From an uncultured Pelagibacteraceae bacterium (GTDB taxonomy: Bacteria > Pseudomonadota > Alphaproteobacteria > Pelagibacterales > Pelagibacteraceae), in the NCBI GenBank assembly GCA_902566365.1, contig CACFIH010000008.1, positions 1 to 58,957 of the forward strand: a stretch of DNA of 58,957 nt, written 5' to 3'. The position numbers were made by a program, and so were the translations under genes. The notes under the pieces were generated by a model, which saw only the letters and a program-made list of their open reading frames with translations, ran no database searches and was not told the origin of the DNA. Positions 42,934 to 51,603 of this stretch are shown here, piece after piece. Every line of letters begins with the position of its first letter. Position 1 is the stretch's first letter.

Positions 42934-43875
42934 TTATAAAGGTAAGAAACTTGTATCTACGTTTCCTCTTGGTGTTCCCATTCCTTTTAAGAATGCATCA
43001 AGATTTCCACTCTCCATAGATTGTTTTGTTTCCTCTGGAGTTAAAAATTTAAAACCACTTAAAGTTTCTTTCATATCAGCAACTTTCATTTCTGAAGCTT
43101 TTGACATTGCATTCATATCGCTTTTACCAGCTCTATATCTTGCATTGGCTTCATGAGTTACTTCAATAAAAGTTCTTAGCATTCCAGGATTCTCCTTCAT
43201 GAACTTAGTAGTTACAGAAGTAATATCTATACCTAAAATACCAGCATCTCTAGCTTCTTGGACTGTAAGTAATCTAGATCCAACTGCAGTTGCAGCTTTA
43301 ATAGAGTTACCTCCAAATAAACATGCCATTACGACATCACCACTTACTAATGCAGCAGCTCCTTCCTCAGGATCCATTTGAATAATATCCATTTTTTTTC
43401 TGTCAGCTCCAACAACTTTCATACTTTCGTCAAAAACATACTCAGCCATTGTTCCTAGAGGAACAGCAACTTTTTTGCCCTCTAATTCAGTTGCGTTTGC
43501 TTTTGTAATTCCAGATGCGTTAGATGTTACACAAGTAGTACCACCCATTCCGTATTCCATTGCAATATCAACAAGTTTGATAGGCGCTTTAGATTTTACA
43601 GCGTTAATGAAAGGAACCAATCCTTGTGAGTAAGATATATCAATATCTCCTGCTAACATAGCATCAGTCATAGCTCCACCATTAGTGAAATTAGTCCACT
43701 TAACTGGAACACCCAATGCTTTTGCAAAGTTTTTCTTCATCATGTCCTCTAAATTTGGACTTGGCCATTCTAAAAAGTAAGCAACTCTAACTTCATTCGC
43801 AGCTGAATTTGCAACTGAGATTGAAAGATTCAGAGCAACAAAACATCCAAGAATAAAACTAATTATTTTTTTCAT
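42934..43875 (-). CDS. tauA: Taurine/sulfonate ABC transporter substrate-binding protein
   Basis: A 313-residue periplasmic protein with a signal peptide of about 25 residues (LGCFVALNLSISVANSAA). The mature part has VAYFLEWPSPNLEDMMKKNF, GAMTDAMLAGDIDISYSQGL and KVAVPLGTMAEYVFDESMK, the NMT1/TauA family pattern. It is divergent from tpa over 176 bp that contain a 17-bp palindrome. It captures taurine or related sulfonates. Confidence 0.88.
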   Translation of the reverse strand: MKKIISFILGCFVALNLSISVANSAANEVRVAYFLEWPSPNLEDMMKKNFAKALGVPVKWTNFTNGGAMTDAMLAGDIDISYSQGLVPFINAVKSKAPIKLVDIAMEYGMGGTTCVTSNASGITKANATELEGKKVAVPLGTMAEYVFDESMKVVGADRKKMDIIQMDPEEGAAALVSGDVVMACLFGGNSIKAATAVGSRLLTVQEARDAGILGIDITSVTTKFMKENPGMLRTFIEVTHEANARYRAGKSDMNAMSKASEMKVADMKETLSGFKFLTPEETKQSMESGNLDAFLKGMGTPRGNVDTSFLPL

Positions 43876-43962
43876 TTAATCCTCTTTCTTGATTATTTAT
43901 ATCTTCTAAGTTTAAGATTAAATCGGCCTATATGTAAAACAAAAAAATGCCCATTATAGTTA

Positions 43963-43979
43963 CACAACTTAAAGTTGTG
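43963..43979. promoter_or_regulatory. 17-bp palindrome between tauA and tpa
   Basis: CACAACTT (43963-43970), a central A, and AAGTTGTG (43972-43979) form a perfect palindrome in the 176-bp divergent promoter region. It lies 88 bp from the tauA start and 73 bp from the tpa start. It is a likely operator that controls both directions of the sulfonate island, but no regulator gene is adjacent and no known consensus was matched. Confidence 0.6.
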
Positions 43980-44051
43980 ACAATTATTTTGGTGGTTTAT
44001 TGGACATAATTAGTCTAAGGATTAAATAATTAACCATTTTAAAAATTTAAC

Positions 44052-45398
44052 ATGAGCTCAGAAAAAAGAACATCTGTACCAAATTCTTTAAATGAACATT
44101 GGATGCCATTTACATCCAATAAAGATTTTAAAGAAAATCCAAAATTAATAGTTGAAGCTAAAGGCGTATATTTAAAAAATCATCAAGGCCAAACACAAAT
44201 TGATGCAAGCTCCGGACTATTTTGTAATCCTTTAGGACATGGAAGACAAGAAATTATAGATGCAATAACAAATCAATTACAAACTTTAGATTATTGTCAA
44301 CCGTTCCAACAAGGATTTGGCGGATCTTTTGAATTAGCAACTAGAATTTCAAAACACACACCAGGAAATTTAAATAAAATTTTTTATACAATTTGTGGAT
44401 CTACCGCAGTTGAAACAGCGATTAAAATCAGTATTGCCTACCATAAAGCGAGGGGTGAGGGACAAAGGTTTAGGTTTGTAGGAAGAGAGCGCGCTTATCA
44501 TGGAATGAATATTGGAGCAACATCAGTAGGTGGTATGATTAATAATGTCAAAGCTTATGCAAGTGTTTTGATGCCAGGCGTTGTTCATATGAGACATACA
44601 CACTTAGATGAACATAAATTTATATCAGGTCAACCTGAAACAGGTGCTGAAATTGCAAATGACTTAGAAAGAATTTGTAATAATTTTGGTTCAGAAAATA
44701 TTGCAGCCTGTATTGTTGAGCCAATTGCTGGTTCAACAGGAACTTTAGTTCCACCAGTTGGATATTTACAGAGATTGAGAGAACTTTGTGACAAACATAA
44801 AATACTTTTGATTTTCGATGAAGTTATTACCGGATGGGGAAGAACTGGTTCAGCATTTGGAGCTCAAGAGTTTGGTGTAACACCTGACATAATGACGATG
44901 GCAAAAGCAACGACTAACGGGATAGTTCCATTTGGTGTGGTAGCTTGTAAAGAAGAAATTTATGATGCAGTTATAGATAATTCTCCAAAAGGTGCGATAG
45001 AATTATTTCATGGTTACACTTATTCAGGAATACCAGTTTCTGTTGCAGCAGCATTAGCTGTTCAAGATATTTTTGAAAAAGAGGATATTTTCAATAGAGC
45101 AAAAGAACTAGCTCCTTACTTTCAGGAAGGTCTATTTTCTCTGAAAGATATTGATGTAGTGGATAACATTAGAGGCTATGGAATGATGGGCGGTATAGAT
45201 ATTAAAACTGATGGTAGACCTGGTAAAGCAGGCTTAGCTACTTTTAAACATTGTTATGATGCTGGAGTAAATTTCAAAGCTACAGGTGATTGTTTAATTA
45301 TAGCACCAATGTTTATTTGTGAAAAAAAACATATTGATGAAATTATTGAAAAGCTAAGAACTGGGATAACTAATTACGCAAAAAGTAAAAAGAATTAA
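44052..45398 (+). CDS. tpa: Taurine-pyruvate aminotransferase (class III)
   Basis: A 448-residue PLP aminotransferase. It has CGSTAVETAIKISIAYHKAR, RERAYHGMNIGATSVGG, LIFDEVITGWGRTGSAFGAQ and the PLP lysine in TMAKATTNGIVPFG. Tpa transfers the amino group of taurine to pyruvate and gives sulfoacetaldehyde plus alanine. The neighbours tauABC and ald support taurine over beta-alanine, which some relatives prefer. It is divergent from tauA. Confidence 0.87.
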   Translation: MSSEKRTSVPNSLNEHWMPFTSNKDFKENPKLIVEAKGVYLKNHQGQTQIDASSGLFCNPLGHGRQEIIDAITNQLQTLDYCQPFQQGFGGSFELATRISKHTPGNLNKIFYTICGSTAVETAIKISIAYHKARGEGQRFRFVGRERAYHGMNIGATSVGGMINNVKAYASVLMPGVVHMRHTHLDEHKFISGQPETGAEIANDLERICNNFGSENIAACIVEPIAGSTGTLVPPVGYLQRLRELCDKHKILLIFDEVITGWGRTGSAFGAQEFGVTPDIMTMAKATTNGIVPFGVVACKEEIYDAVIDNSPKGAIELFHGYTYSGIPVSVAAALAVQDIFEKEDIFNRAKELAPYFQEGLFSLKDIDVVDNIRGYGMMGGIDIKTDGRPGKAGLATFKHCYDAGVNFKATGDCLIIAPMFICEKKHIDEIIEKLRTGITNYAKSKKN

Positions 45399-45407
45399 AT
45401 TTCGTTA

Positions 45408-46526
45408 ATGAGAATTGGCGTACCTAAAGAAATTAAACCTCAAGAAAATAGAATAGGCCTAACACCAGATAGTGTAAAAACTCTTGTCTCTGAGGGACAT
45501 GAAGTATTAGTAGAAAACAATGGAGGCTTTGAAGCAGGTTTCGATAATGATCAGTACAAAAACGCTGGAGCTAAAATTATTGAAAAAGCCACTGATATTT
45601 TTAATGACGCTGAAATAATTGTTAAAGTTAAAGAACCTCAAAAAGTTGAGGTTGAAATGATTAAAGAAAATCAAATCGTATACACTTATTTACATCTGGC
45701 TGCTGCAAAAGAATTGACAGAGGGTCTGGTAAAATCAAAAAGTATTAATATAGCTTATGAAACCATTACCGATGATAATGGAAGGCTTCCTTTGCTTGCG
45801 CCTATGAGTGCCGTAGCAGGACGTATGTCAGTTCAAGCTGGAGCACATTGTTTAGAAAAAAACCAAAAAGGTAGAGGAGTATTATTGGGTGGAGCTCCTG
45901 GTGGTGAACCAGCAAATGTTTTAATTTTAGGTGGAGGTGTAGTAGGAGAAAATGCTGCAACCATAGCGACTGGCATGAAGGCAAAAGTTCATGTTGTAGA
46001 TAAATCAGAAGCAAGACTAAAACAATTAGTTGAAATGTTTGGAGATAAAATTATTCCAGAACAAAGTGATAAGATAGATTTAAAAAAGTTAGTAGCTGAA
46101 GCTGATTTAATAGTAGGAGGAGTTTTAATTCCTGGAGCAGAGGCGCCTAAATTAGTCACTAAAGATATGTTAAAATTGATGAAAAGAGGTTCAGTTATTG
46201 TTGACGTTGCAATTGATCAAGGTGGTTGTGTAGAAACAAGTAAACCAACAACTTTTAATGATCCAACTTTTATAGTTGATAATGTTGTTCACTATTGTGT
46301 GGCAAACATGCCAGGAGGGGTTCCTAGAACTTCAACTATTGCATTAAACAAAGCAACACTTCCTTATTTAGTCAAATTAGCCAATAGAGGTTATCAAAAA
46401 GCTCTTAGTGAAGATAAAAACTTTTTAGCAGGATTAAATGTTCATAAGGGTCATGTGACTTATAAAGCTGTTGCAGATGTATTTGGACATGAATATGTTA
46501 ACCCAGGAGATGCAATCAAAAACTAA
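45408..46526 (+). CDS. ald: Alanine dehydrogenase
   Basis: A 372-residue Ald with the family start MRIGVPKEIKPQENRIGLTP, the substrate residues in YTYLHLAAAKEL, and the NAD+ site VLILGGGVVGENAATIATGM. It oxidises alanine back to pyruvate and releases ammonium. Next to tpa it regenerates the amino acceptor pyruvate, as known for the taurine pathway of Rhodobacterales. It starts 9 bp after tpa. Confidence 0.93.
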   Translation: MRIGVPKEIKPQENRIGLTPDSVKTLVSEGHEVLVENNGGFEAGFDNDQYKNAGAKIIEKATDIFNDAEIIVKVKEPQKVEVEMIKENQIVYTYLHLAAAKELTEGLVKSKSINIAYETITDDNGRLPLLAPMSAVAGRMSVQAGAHCLEKNQKGRGVLLGGAPGGEPANVLILGGGVVGENAATIATGMKAKVHVVDKSEARLKQLVEMFGDKIIPEQSDKIDLKKLVAEADLIVGGVLIPGAEAPKLVTKDMLKLMKRGSVIVDVAIDQGGCVETSKPTTFNDPTFIVDNVVHYCVANMPGGVPRTSTIALNKATLPYLVKLANRGYQKALSEDKNFLAGLNVHKGHVTYKAVADVFGHEYVNPGDAIKN

Positions 46527-46530
46527 TTAA

Positions 46531-48975
46531 ATGAAAAAAAAACTTCCCAGTAGCACTAAAGTTGTTGTTATCGGAGGTGGAGTAGTTGGTTGTTCAGTTG
46601 CTTATCATTTAGCTAAATTTGGTTGGAAAGATACAATCCTTTTAGAAAGAGATCAGTTAACATCAGGTACGACTTGGCATGCAGCTGGATTAGTAAGTCA
46701 ATTAGGTCCGTCTGCAGCAATTACTAAAATTAGAAAATATACTTTGGATCTTTATAAAGAACTTGAAAAGAAAGTTGATCATTCAGCAGGATTAAGATTA
46801 AACGGTGCACTTTCAATTGCTGAGAATAAAGGTAGATGGCAAGAGCTTCAAAGACAAGCAACAACTGCACAACTTTTTGATGTTGATGTTAGAATTTTAG
46901 ATAAAGAACAAATTAAAAAAGATTATCCAATTGTAAATACTGATGAAGTTTTAGGAGGGATTTTGATGCCAGGCGACGGTGCTGCAGATCCTTCCGGAGT
47001 AACACATATGTTAGCAAAAGCAGCAAGAATGGAAGGGGCAAAGATTTTTGAAAAATCTCCCGTTGATGAGATCATAACTAAAAATGGAAAAATTTCTGGT
47101 GTAAAAGTAAATGGTCAAAAAATTGATTGTGAATATATAGTTTTAGCATCAGGAATGTGGTCACGGCAAATTGGAGAAAAAGCTGGAGTAAGCATTCCTC
47201 TTTATCCAGCAGAACACTTCTATATTATCACTGAGCCGATTAAAAATCTTTCTAAAACCTTACCAGTGATAAGAGACTTTGATAACAGAACTTATATAAA
47301 AGAAGATGCTGGAAAAATATTAGTTGGAATTTTTGAGTCTCAATCAATCCCAGCTTGGGATAAAATTAATAAAGTTCCAGAAGATTTTTCCTTTGGAGAA
47401 TTTCAAGAAAATTTTGAGCATTTTGAGCCTTATTTAGCTACAGCAATTAAAAGATTTCCAGTTTTAGAAGCAGCAGGAATTAGAAAATTTTTTTCAGGTC
47501 CTGAGTCTTTTACTCCAGATACAAACACATTGCTTGGAGAAGTGCCGGAAGTAAAAAACTTTTTTGTGTGTTGTGGATTAAATAGTATTGGAATTGGAAG
47601 TGGGGGAGGTGTTGGTAAAGTTGCAGCTGAATGGTTGATTAATGGACATATTAATGAAGATATTTTTTGCTATGACATTAAAAGATTTCAAAAATTTCAC
47701 TCTGACTTAGGTTTTATTAAAAAAAGAATTACAGAATCTTTAGGAGATTTATATGGAATGCATTGGCCTTTTAAACAACATAAAACTTCAAGGAACATAA
47801 AAATACTTCCATATCACGATGAATTAAGAAGTTTTGGAGCGTGTTTTGGTGTTTCAGGAGGATATGAAAGACCAATGTGGTTTGCATTAGATGGAGAAAA
47901 AACAGAATATGAATACAGTTACAATTACCAAAATTGGTACCCTTCGGCAGAATATGAAACAAATAATACTATAAAAAATGTTGGTTTATTTGATTTAACT
48001 CCTTTTTCAAAATTCGAGATAAAATCTAATCAGGCTCATAGGGAATTACAAAAAATTTGCACATCTAATATTAAAAATGAGATTGGAAAATGTGTTTATA
48101 CACATATGTTAAATCCTGATGGCGGTATTGAAACAGATCTAACAGTTGTTTGTATTGATAAAGATCATTTTAGAATAATAAGCTCTGCAGCTACGCGAGA
48201 AAGAGATAAATTTCATATAAATAAATACCTTGCAAGAGATATTGAGTTAAAAGACGTTACTGATGATTATTGTGTTTTCGGAGTTTTTGGACCAAAAAGC
48301 AGAGTTTTAATGAAATCAATTTCAAAAGATAATTTTGATAATGAAAATTTTAGATTTAGTACAGCAAAATATATCACTATTGAAGGAATTAAAATTTGGA
48401 CTCAAAGATTGTCATACGTTGGTGAGTTAGGTTACGAATTATATGTAAAATCTGAAGATGCTAAAAAAATCTATGAATTATTGGTTAATAAAGGAAAAGA
48501 TTTCAACCTTTCGAATTGCGGTATGCACGCCATGGATATTATGCGAATGGAAAGTGGATTTTTACATTGGGGACACGACATTTCACCAGAGGAAAATCAA
48601 TATCAAGCAGGTTTATCTTTTACAATTAGCTCTAAAAAAGAAGATGATTTTATTGGTAAAAAAGCTTTAGAAAGAATTAAAAAGGAAAAAATTAAAAGTA
48701 GATTTGCAATGTTTACTTTAAAAGATAGCAAACCAGGTGAGCCATTATTACTTCATGATGAGCCTATTTATTTAGAAAATAAAATAATAGGCAGATCAAC
48801 ATCTGGTAATTATTCTTTTAATTTTAAGAAAAATTTAGCATTTGGTTATATTAGTAACAACATTTCTGATGATGAACTTCATAAAAAAGATTTGTTTATT
48901 GAAGTTGAGAAAAAAAAATATCGTATTGAATTAATTAACAAACCTTTAAAACAAACTAATTTTAAAAATAATTAA
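46531..48975 (+). CDS. DMGDH-like FAD-GcvT fusion protein in the sulfonate operon
   Basis: An 814-residue fusion with GGGVVG (15-20) and TSGTTWHAAGL (H50 at the covalent-FAD position) for the amine-oxidising half. The folate-domain half keeps the catalytic Asp in NPDGGIETDL. It differs from the protein at 9615 through much of its length. It follows ald by 4 bp and is part of the tpa-ald unit. Dehydrogenases of this family remove N-methyl groups and capture them on THF. In this context N-methyltaurine or N,N-dimethyltaurine is a good candidate substrate, but it is not shown. Confidence 0.82.
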   Translation: MKKKLPSSTKVVVIGGGVVGCSVAYHLAKFGWKDTILLERDQLTSGTTWHAAGLVSQLGPSAAITKIRKYTLDLYKELEKKVDHSAGLRLNGALSIAENKGRWQELQRQATTAQLFDVDVRILDKEQIKKDYPIVNTDEVLGGILMPGDGAADPSGVTHMLAKAARMEGAKIFEKSPVDEIITKNGKISGVKVNGQKIDCEYIVLASGMWSRQIGEKAGVSIPLYPAEHFYIITEPIKNLSKTLPVIRDFDNRTYIKEDAGKILVGIFESQSIPAWDKINKVPEDFSFGEFQENFEHFEPYLATAIKRFPVLEAAGIRKFFSGPESFTPDTNTLLGEVPEVKNFFVCCGLNSIGIGSGGGVGKVAAEWLINGHINEDIFCYDIKRFQKFHSDLGFIKKRITESLGDLYGMHWPFKQHKTSRNIKILPYHDELRSFGACFGVSGGYERPMWFALDGEKTEYEYSYNYQNWYPSAEYETNNTIKNVGLFDLTPFSKFEIKSNQAHRELQKICTSNIKNEIGKCVYTHMLNPDGGIETDLTVVCIDKDHFRIISSAATRERDKFHINKYLARDIELKDVTDDYCVFGVFGPKSRVLMKSISKDNFDNENFRFSTAKYITIEGIKIWTQRLSYVGELGYELYVKSEDAKKIYELLVNKGKDFNLSNCGMHAMDIMRMESGFLHWGHDISPEENQYQAGLSFTISSKKEDDFIGKKALERIKKEKIKSRFAMFTLKDSKPGEPLLLHDEPIYLENKIIGRSTSGNYSFNFKKNLAFGYISNNISDDELHKKDLFIEVEKKKYRIELINKPLKQTNFKNN

Positions 48976-49823
48976 GATTTTCTTCTTAAGAAAAATACAA
49001 AAAGAACAGAGGTCGTCATCATTATCAAAGCATATGCTGCAGTTGGAACCATATAAGTCATATTTTGCCCAAACAACTGCGTTCCGACAAAAACAGCCAA
49101 AGTTCCATTCTGTAATCCACATTCAAGAGATATACATCTTTGTTGAGCAACACCTGATGCAAAAAATTTAGCAACATAGAATCCTATAATCATCATGGAA
49201 ATATTTAGAACTAAAGCAATAGTTCCTGCAGTGGTGAGGAACATTATAATACTATCCCATTCCTGAATATATATAGCAATAAAAACAATAGAAAATAATC
49301 CTATGGATATTCTCTCAATAATTTTCATATTTTTTTCTATAAAATTACTAAAAAATTTTCTAATGATCATTCCAATTATTACAGGCACGGTGACTACAAA
49401 AAACATTTTCAATGATATACCAAGCATTGAAACTTCTTTTTCAACATAAGTAATATCAAATAAATCAATTGATAAAAAAACAATATAAGGAACTGATACA
49501 ATACTTATTAAACTGGTAAAAGCTGTAAGAGATATAGAAAGTGCAACATCACCATCTGCAAATTTAGTTAGTACATTTGAAGTTACTCCACCAGGTGCAG
49601 CTGCAATCAGCATTACCCCTAATGCCAACTCTACTGGAGTTCTTAAAATAATTATTAATACATAACCTATAATTGGAAGAACAATCAATTGACAAATTAA
49701 ACCAACAAAAAATTCTTTTGGATGCTGAAAGACTCTAGTGAAATCTCTTACTGTTAATGAAGCACCAAGCCCTAACATTATTAGTGCTAGCGCAAATGGC
49801 GCAATTGTTGTTACTATACCCAT
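48972..49823 (-). CDS. Bile acid:sodium symporter (BASS/SBF) family transporter
   Basis: A 283-residue membrane protein with about nine or ten helices. Motifs are MLGLGASLTVRDFTRVFQHP, LIAAAPGGVTSNVLTKFADG and ISLECGLQNGTLAVFVGTQL, the classical SBF conserved regions. BASS proteins couple solute movement to Na+, and prokaryotic members move pyruvate, pantothenate and other anions. The double-wHTH regulator gene lies just upstream on the same strand. It converges on the DMGDH-like gene with a 4-bp overlap. Confidence 0.86.
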   Translation of the reverse strand: MGIVTTIAPFALALIMLGLGASLTVRDFTRVFQHPKEFFVGLICQLIVLPIIGYVLIIILRTPVELALGVMLIAAAPGGVTSNVLTKFADGDVALSISLTAFTSLISIVSVPYIVFLSIDLFDITYVEKEVSMLGISLKMFFVVTVPVIIGMIIRKFFSNFIEKNMKIIERISIGLFSIVFIAIYIQEWDSIIMFLTTAGTIALVLNISMMIIGFYVAKFFASGVAQQRCISLECGLQNGTLAVFVGTQLFGQNMTYMVPTAAYALIMMTTSVLFVFFLRRKS

Positions 49824-49863
49824 GACCCCTCTGTGTATTACTCGGGGACAATTTATTAGAGAT

Positions 49864-50841
49864 TTAAGAAATTACAAGTAGATTTAAAACTTTACGAATA
49901 AATTTAGCTTTGTACTTAAAAATTTCTGTTTGATAAGGCAAAATTTTTCTAAAATTCATAGAAGTAAGTACATATTGTTTTTTTTCATTTAACTTTATCA
50001 AATCTTCTTTTATTAAATATTTACACTTTCTAATTATTGTTGCTCGAGGAATTTTTGTCATATCAGAAATTGACATTGCACTTATACCAGTGTTTGTACC
50101 AAGATTTTCTATGAGAATGTTATTAGTAGCAAAGTAATCTAATGAAGATTTTTCATTACCTGAATTTAATTGACTTGAAACATTTAAAACCTGATTCATA
50201 CAAACTGTTCCCCAAATATGAAAAGTCGTCAAATCTTGAAAAAATTTATGATATCCTATAACCAAAGGTATCTGCATATTATAAAACCATCTCCATGATA
50301 ATGAAAAATATTTTTTTATTATATTTTCAATACTTTTTTGATCTAGTCTTTTTGAATAAATTTTATCTTTATTTAAAGCTTGTGAAACTAAGTATATATA
50401 TTTTGCAGAAAATCTTATTTGATTATCAGGTTTTACAAACGGAAATGCTTTCCTATCAATAATGATTTTTTTTTTATTCCGTGTTATCACTCCTTCTTTT
50501 TCAAGTTCTATAACTTTTCTTCTAACCGTTTCTTTGGGTAAATCTAATTTTTCACAAAGTTCAGTAATGCTAAATTTTTCTATTTGTAGATATGATTTCG
50601 AGTAATATTCATCATAAGAATAATGAATATTCATCTGGTCATAAAATTGAAGAGTTTTTTCAACCAAAGAAATTATTATCATATATTTATAATGATCATT
50701 AAATGATACATAAACATTATTCATCCAATTCCATTGGTGAAATATCCAATCTTTACTTAGAGTAGAATAATGAGACATAATGGTTTCATAGACTTGACCA
50801 TCAGTGAGTGTTTTAGAAAAATCTACTTCTTGAATACTCAT
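49864..50841 (-). CDS. Two-domain winged-helix transcriptional regulator
   Basis: A 325-residue protein. The first wHTH is FSITELCEKLDLPKETVRRK then VIELEKEGVITRNKKKIIID, and a second lies near the C-terminus (SISDMTKIPRATIIRKCKYL then IKEDLIKLNEKKQYVLT). Both follow the MarR/IclR/Crp-like wing pattern. A central helical, aromatic-rich part may bind a ligand. It sits upstream of the BASS transporter gene and probably controls it. Not a recognised named family. Confidence 0.65.
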   Translation of the reverse strand: MSIQEVDFSKTLTDGQVYETIMSHYSTLSKDWIFHQWNWMNNVYVSFNDHYKYMIIISLVEKTLQFYDQMNIHYSYDEYYSKSYLQIEKFSITELCEKLDLPKETVRRKVIELEKEGVITRNKKKIIIDRKAFPFVKPDNQIRFSAKYIYLVSQALNKDKIYSKRLDQKSIENIIKKYFSLSWRWFYNMQIPLVIGYHKFFQDLTTFHIWGTVCMNQVLNVSSQLNSGNEKSSLDYFATNNILIENLGTNTGISAMSISDMTKIPRATIIRKCKYLIKEDLIKLNEKKQYVLTSMNFRKILPYQTEIFKYKAKFIRKVLNLLVIS

Positions 50842-50954
50842 AAATTATAAAAGGAGCAGTAAAGACCCAAATTGGACATGTGTCAATTTATTATTGACCC
50901 AGTTTGAACTTTGTATAAATTGCTTCAAAATCATTATGATGCTCTAATGTTTGT

Positions 50955-51185
50955 ATGGATAATAAAGGCTTTACAGAAATTCAAACTAGTATCGAGACCC
51001 CAAATGATAGTAGTGTTGCTGAAAAGCCTTTAAAATCTAATAGATTTTCCTCTAATAGAGTAGATATAAATATTTTGAAATCAAAGCTTCAGGAAACTGA
51101 AAGTAGAGAATTGAAAAAAAATATATCAATTCTCTCTATTTTAATTTTGATCCTTGTAGTCTTAGGAATATACCTTTCTTTATAA
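50955..51185 (+). CDS. Small membrane-anchored protein, copy A
   Basis: A 76-residue protein with a Ser/Asn-rich N-terminal half and one C-terminal helix (SILSILILILVVLGIYLSL). The middle segment DINILKSKLQETESRELKK resembles DINVLLNRVKLNQKNESRKK in the following gene, so the two look like a tandem duplication. It would place a soluble tail on the cytosolic side of the membrane. Function unknown. Confidence 0.55.
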   Translation: MDNKGFTEIQTSIETPNDSSVAEKPLKSNRFSSNRVDINILKSKLQETESRELKKNISILSILILILVVLGIYLSL

Positions 51186-51191
51186 AGAAAT

Positions 51192-51434
51192 TTGCAAATT
51201 GTTGAATTAGATGATTTAATAGATCTCATGAAAAGTATCAGTTCAAGTGTAAAAGAAAAACTTATTTCAAAATATTTGAAAAAAGAGAGAGTAAATTTCC
51301 AATCAAAAAGCACTGATATAAATGTGTTACTTAATCGAGTGAAATTGAATCAAAAAAATGAGTCGAGGAAAAAACTATACTTTTCAGCAGCAGCATCAAC
51401 AGGCCTAATTTTGTTTGGATTGATTATTTTTTAA
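51192..51434 (+). CDS. Small membrane-anchored protein, copy B
   Basis: An 80-residue protein from TTG 51192 (6 bp after copy A) or 68 residues from ATG 51228. I favour the longer frame because the extra residues form an amphipathic helix (DDLIDLMKSISSSVKEKL). It ends in a helix (YFSAAASTGLILFGLIIF), like copy A. Function unknown; cotranscription with copy A is likely. Confidence 0.5.
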   Translation: MQIVELDDLIDLMKSISSSVKEKLISKYLKKERVNFQSKSTDINVLLNRVKLNQKNESRKKLYFSAAASTGLILFGLIIF

Positions 51435-51486
51435 CTCTTTTTGTTAAAATTCAATAAATAGTCTTTAATTTTTATATTAATTGATA

Positions 51487-51514
51487 TTGAATCAAATTAT
51501 TTAACTATTATAAA
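51487..51514 (+). promoter_or_regulatory. Sigma-70-type promoter for the tRNA
   Basis: TTGAAT (51487-51492) and TATAAA (51509-51514) are separated by 16 bp. The predicted transcription start is near 51520, about seven bases before the mature tRNA, which is a normal short leader. Confidence 0.5.
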
Positions 51515-51526
51515 TCAAATTTAAAA

Positions 51527-51603
51527 GGCGGGGTAGCTCAGTTGGTTAGAGCGCGGGACTCATAAGCCCGAGGTCAGTGGTTCGATCCCACTTCCCGCTA
51601 CCA
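51527..51603 (+). tRNA. tRNA-Met (anticodon CAT)
   Basis: A full 77-nt cloverleaf with encoded CCA. D-arm GCTCAGTTGGTTAGAGC, anticodon loop CTCATAA, T-arm AGTGGTTCGATCCCACT. The acceptor stem starts with G1-U72 and G7-U66 wobbles. The anticodon stem has an A31-G39 mismatch where most alphaproteobacterial tRNA-Met have A-U. The elongator form is likely because C1-A72 of the initiator is absent; tRNA-Ile with lysidine remains possible. The CCA abuts the apt stop codon at 51604. Confidence 0.88.
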
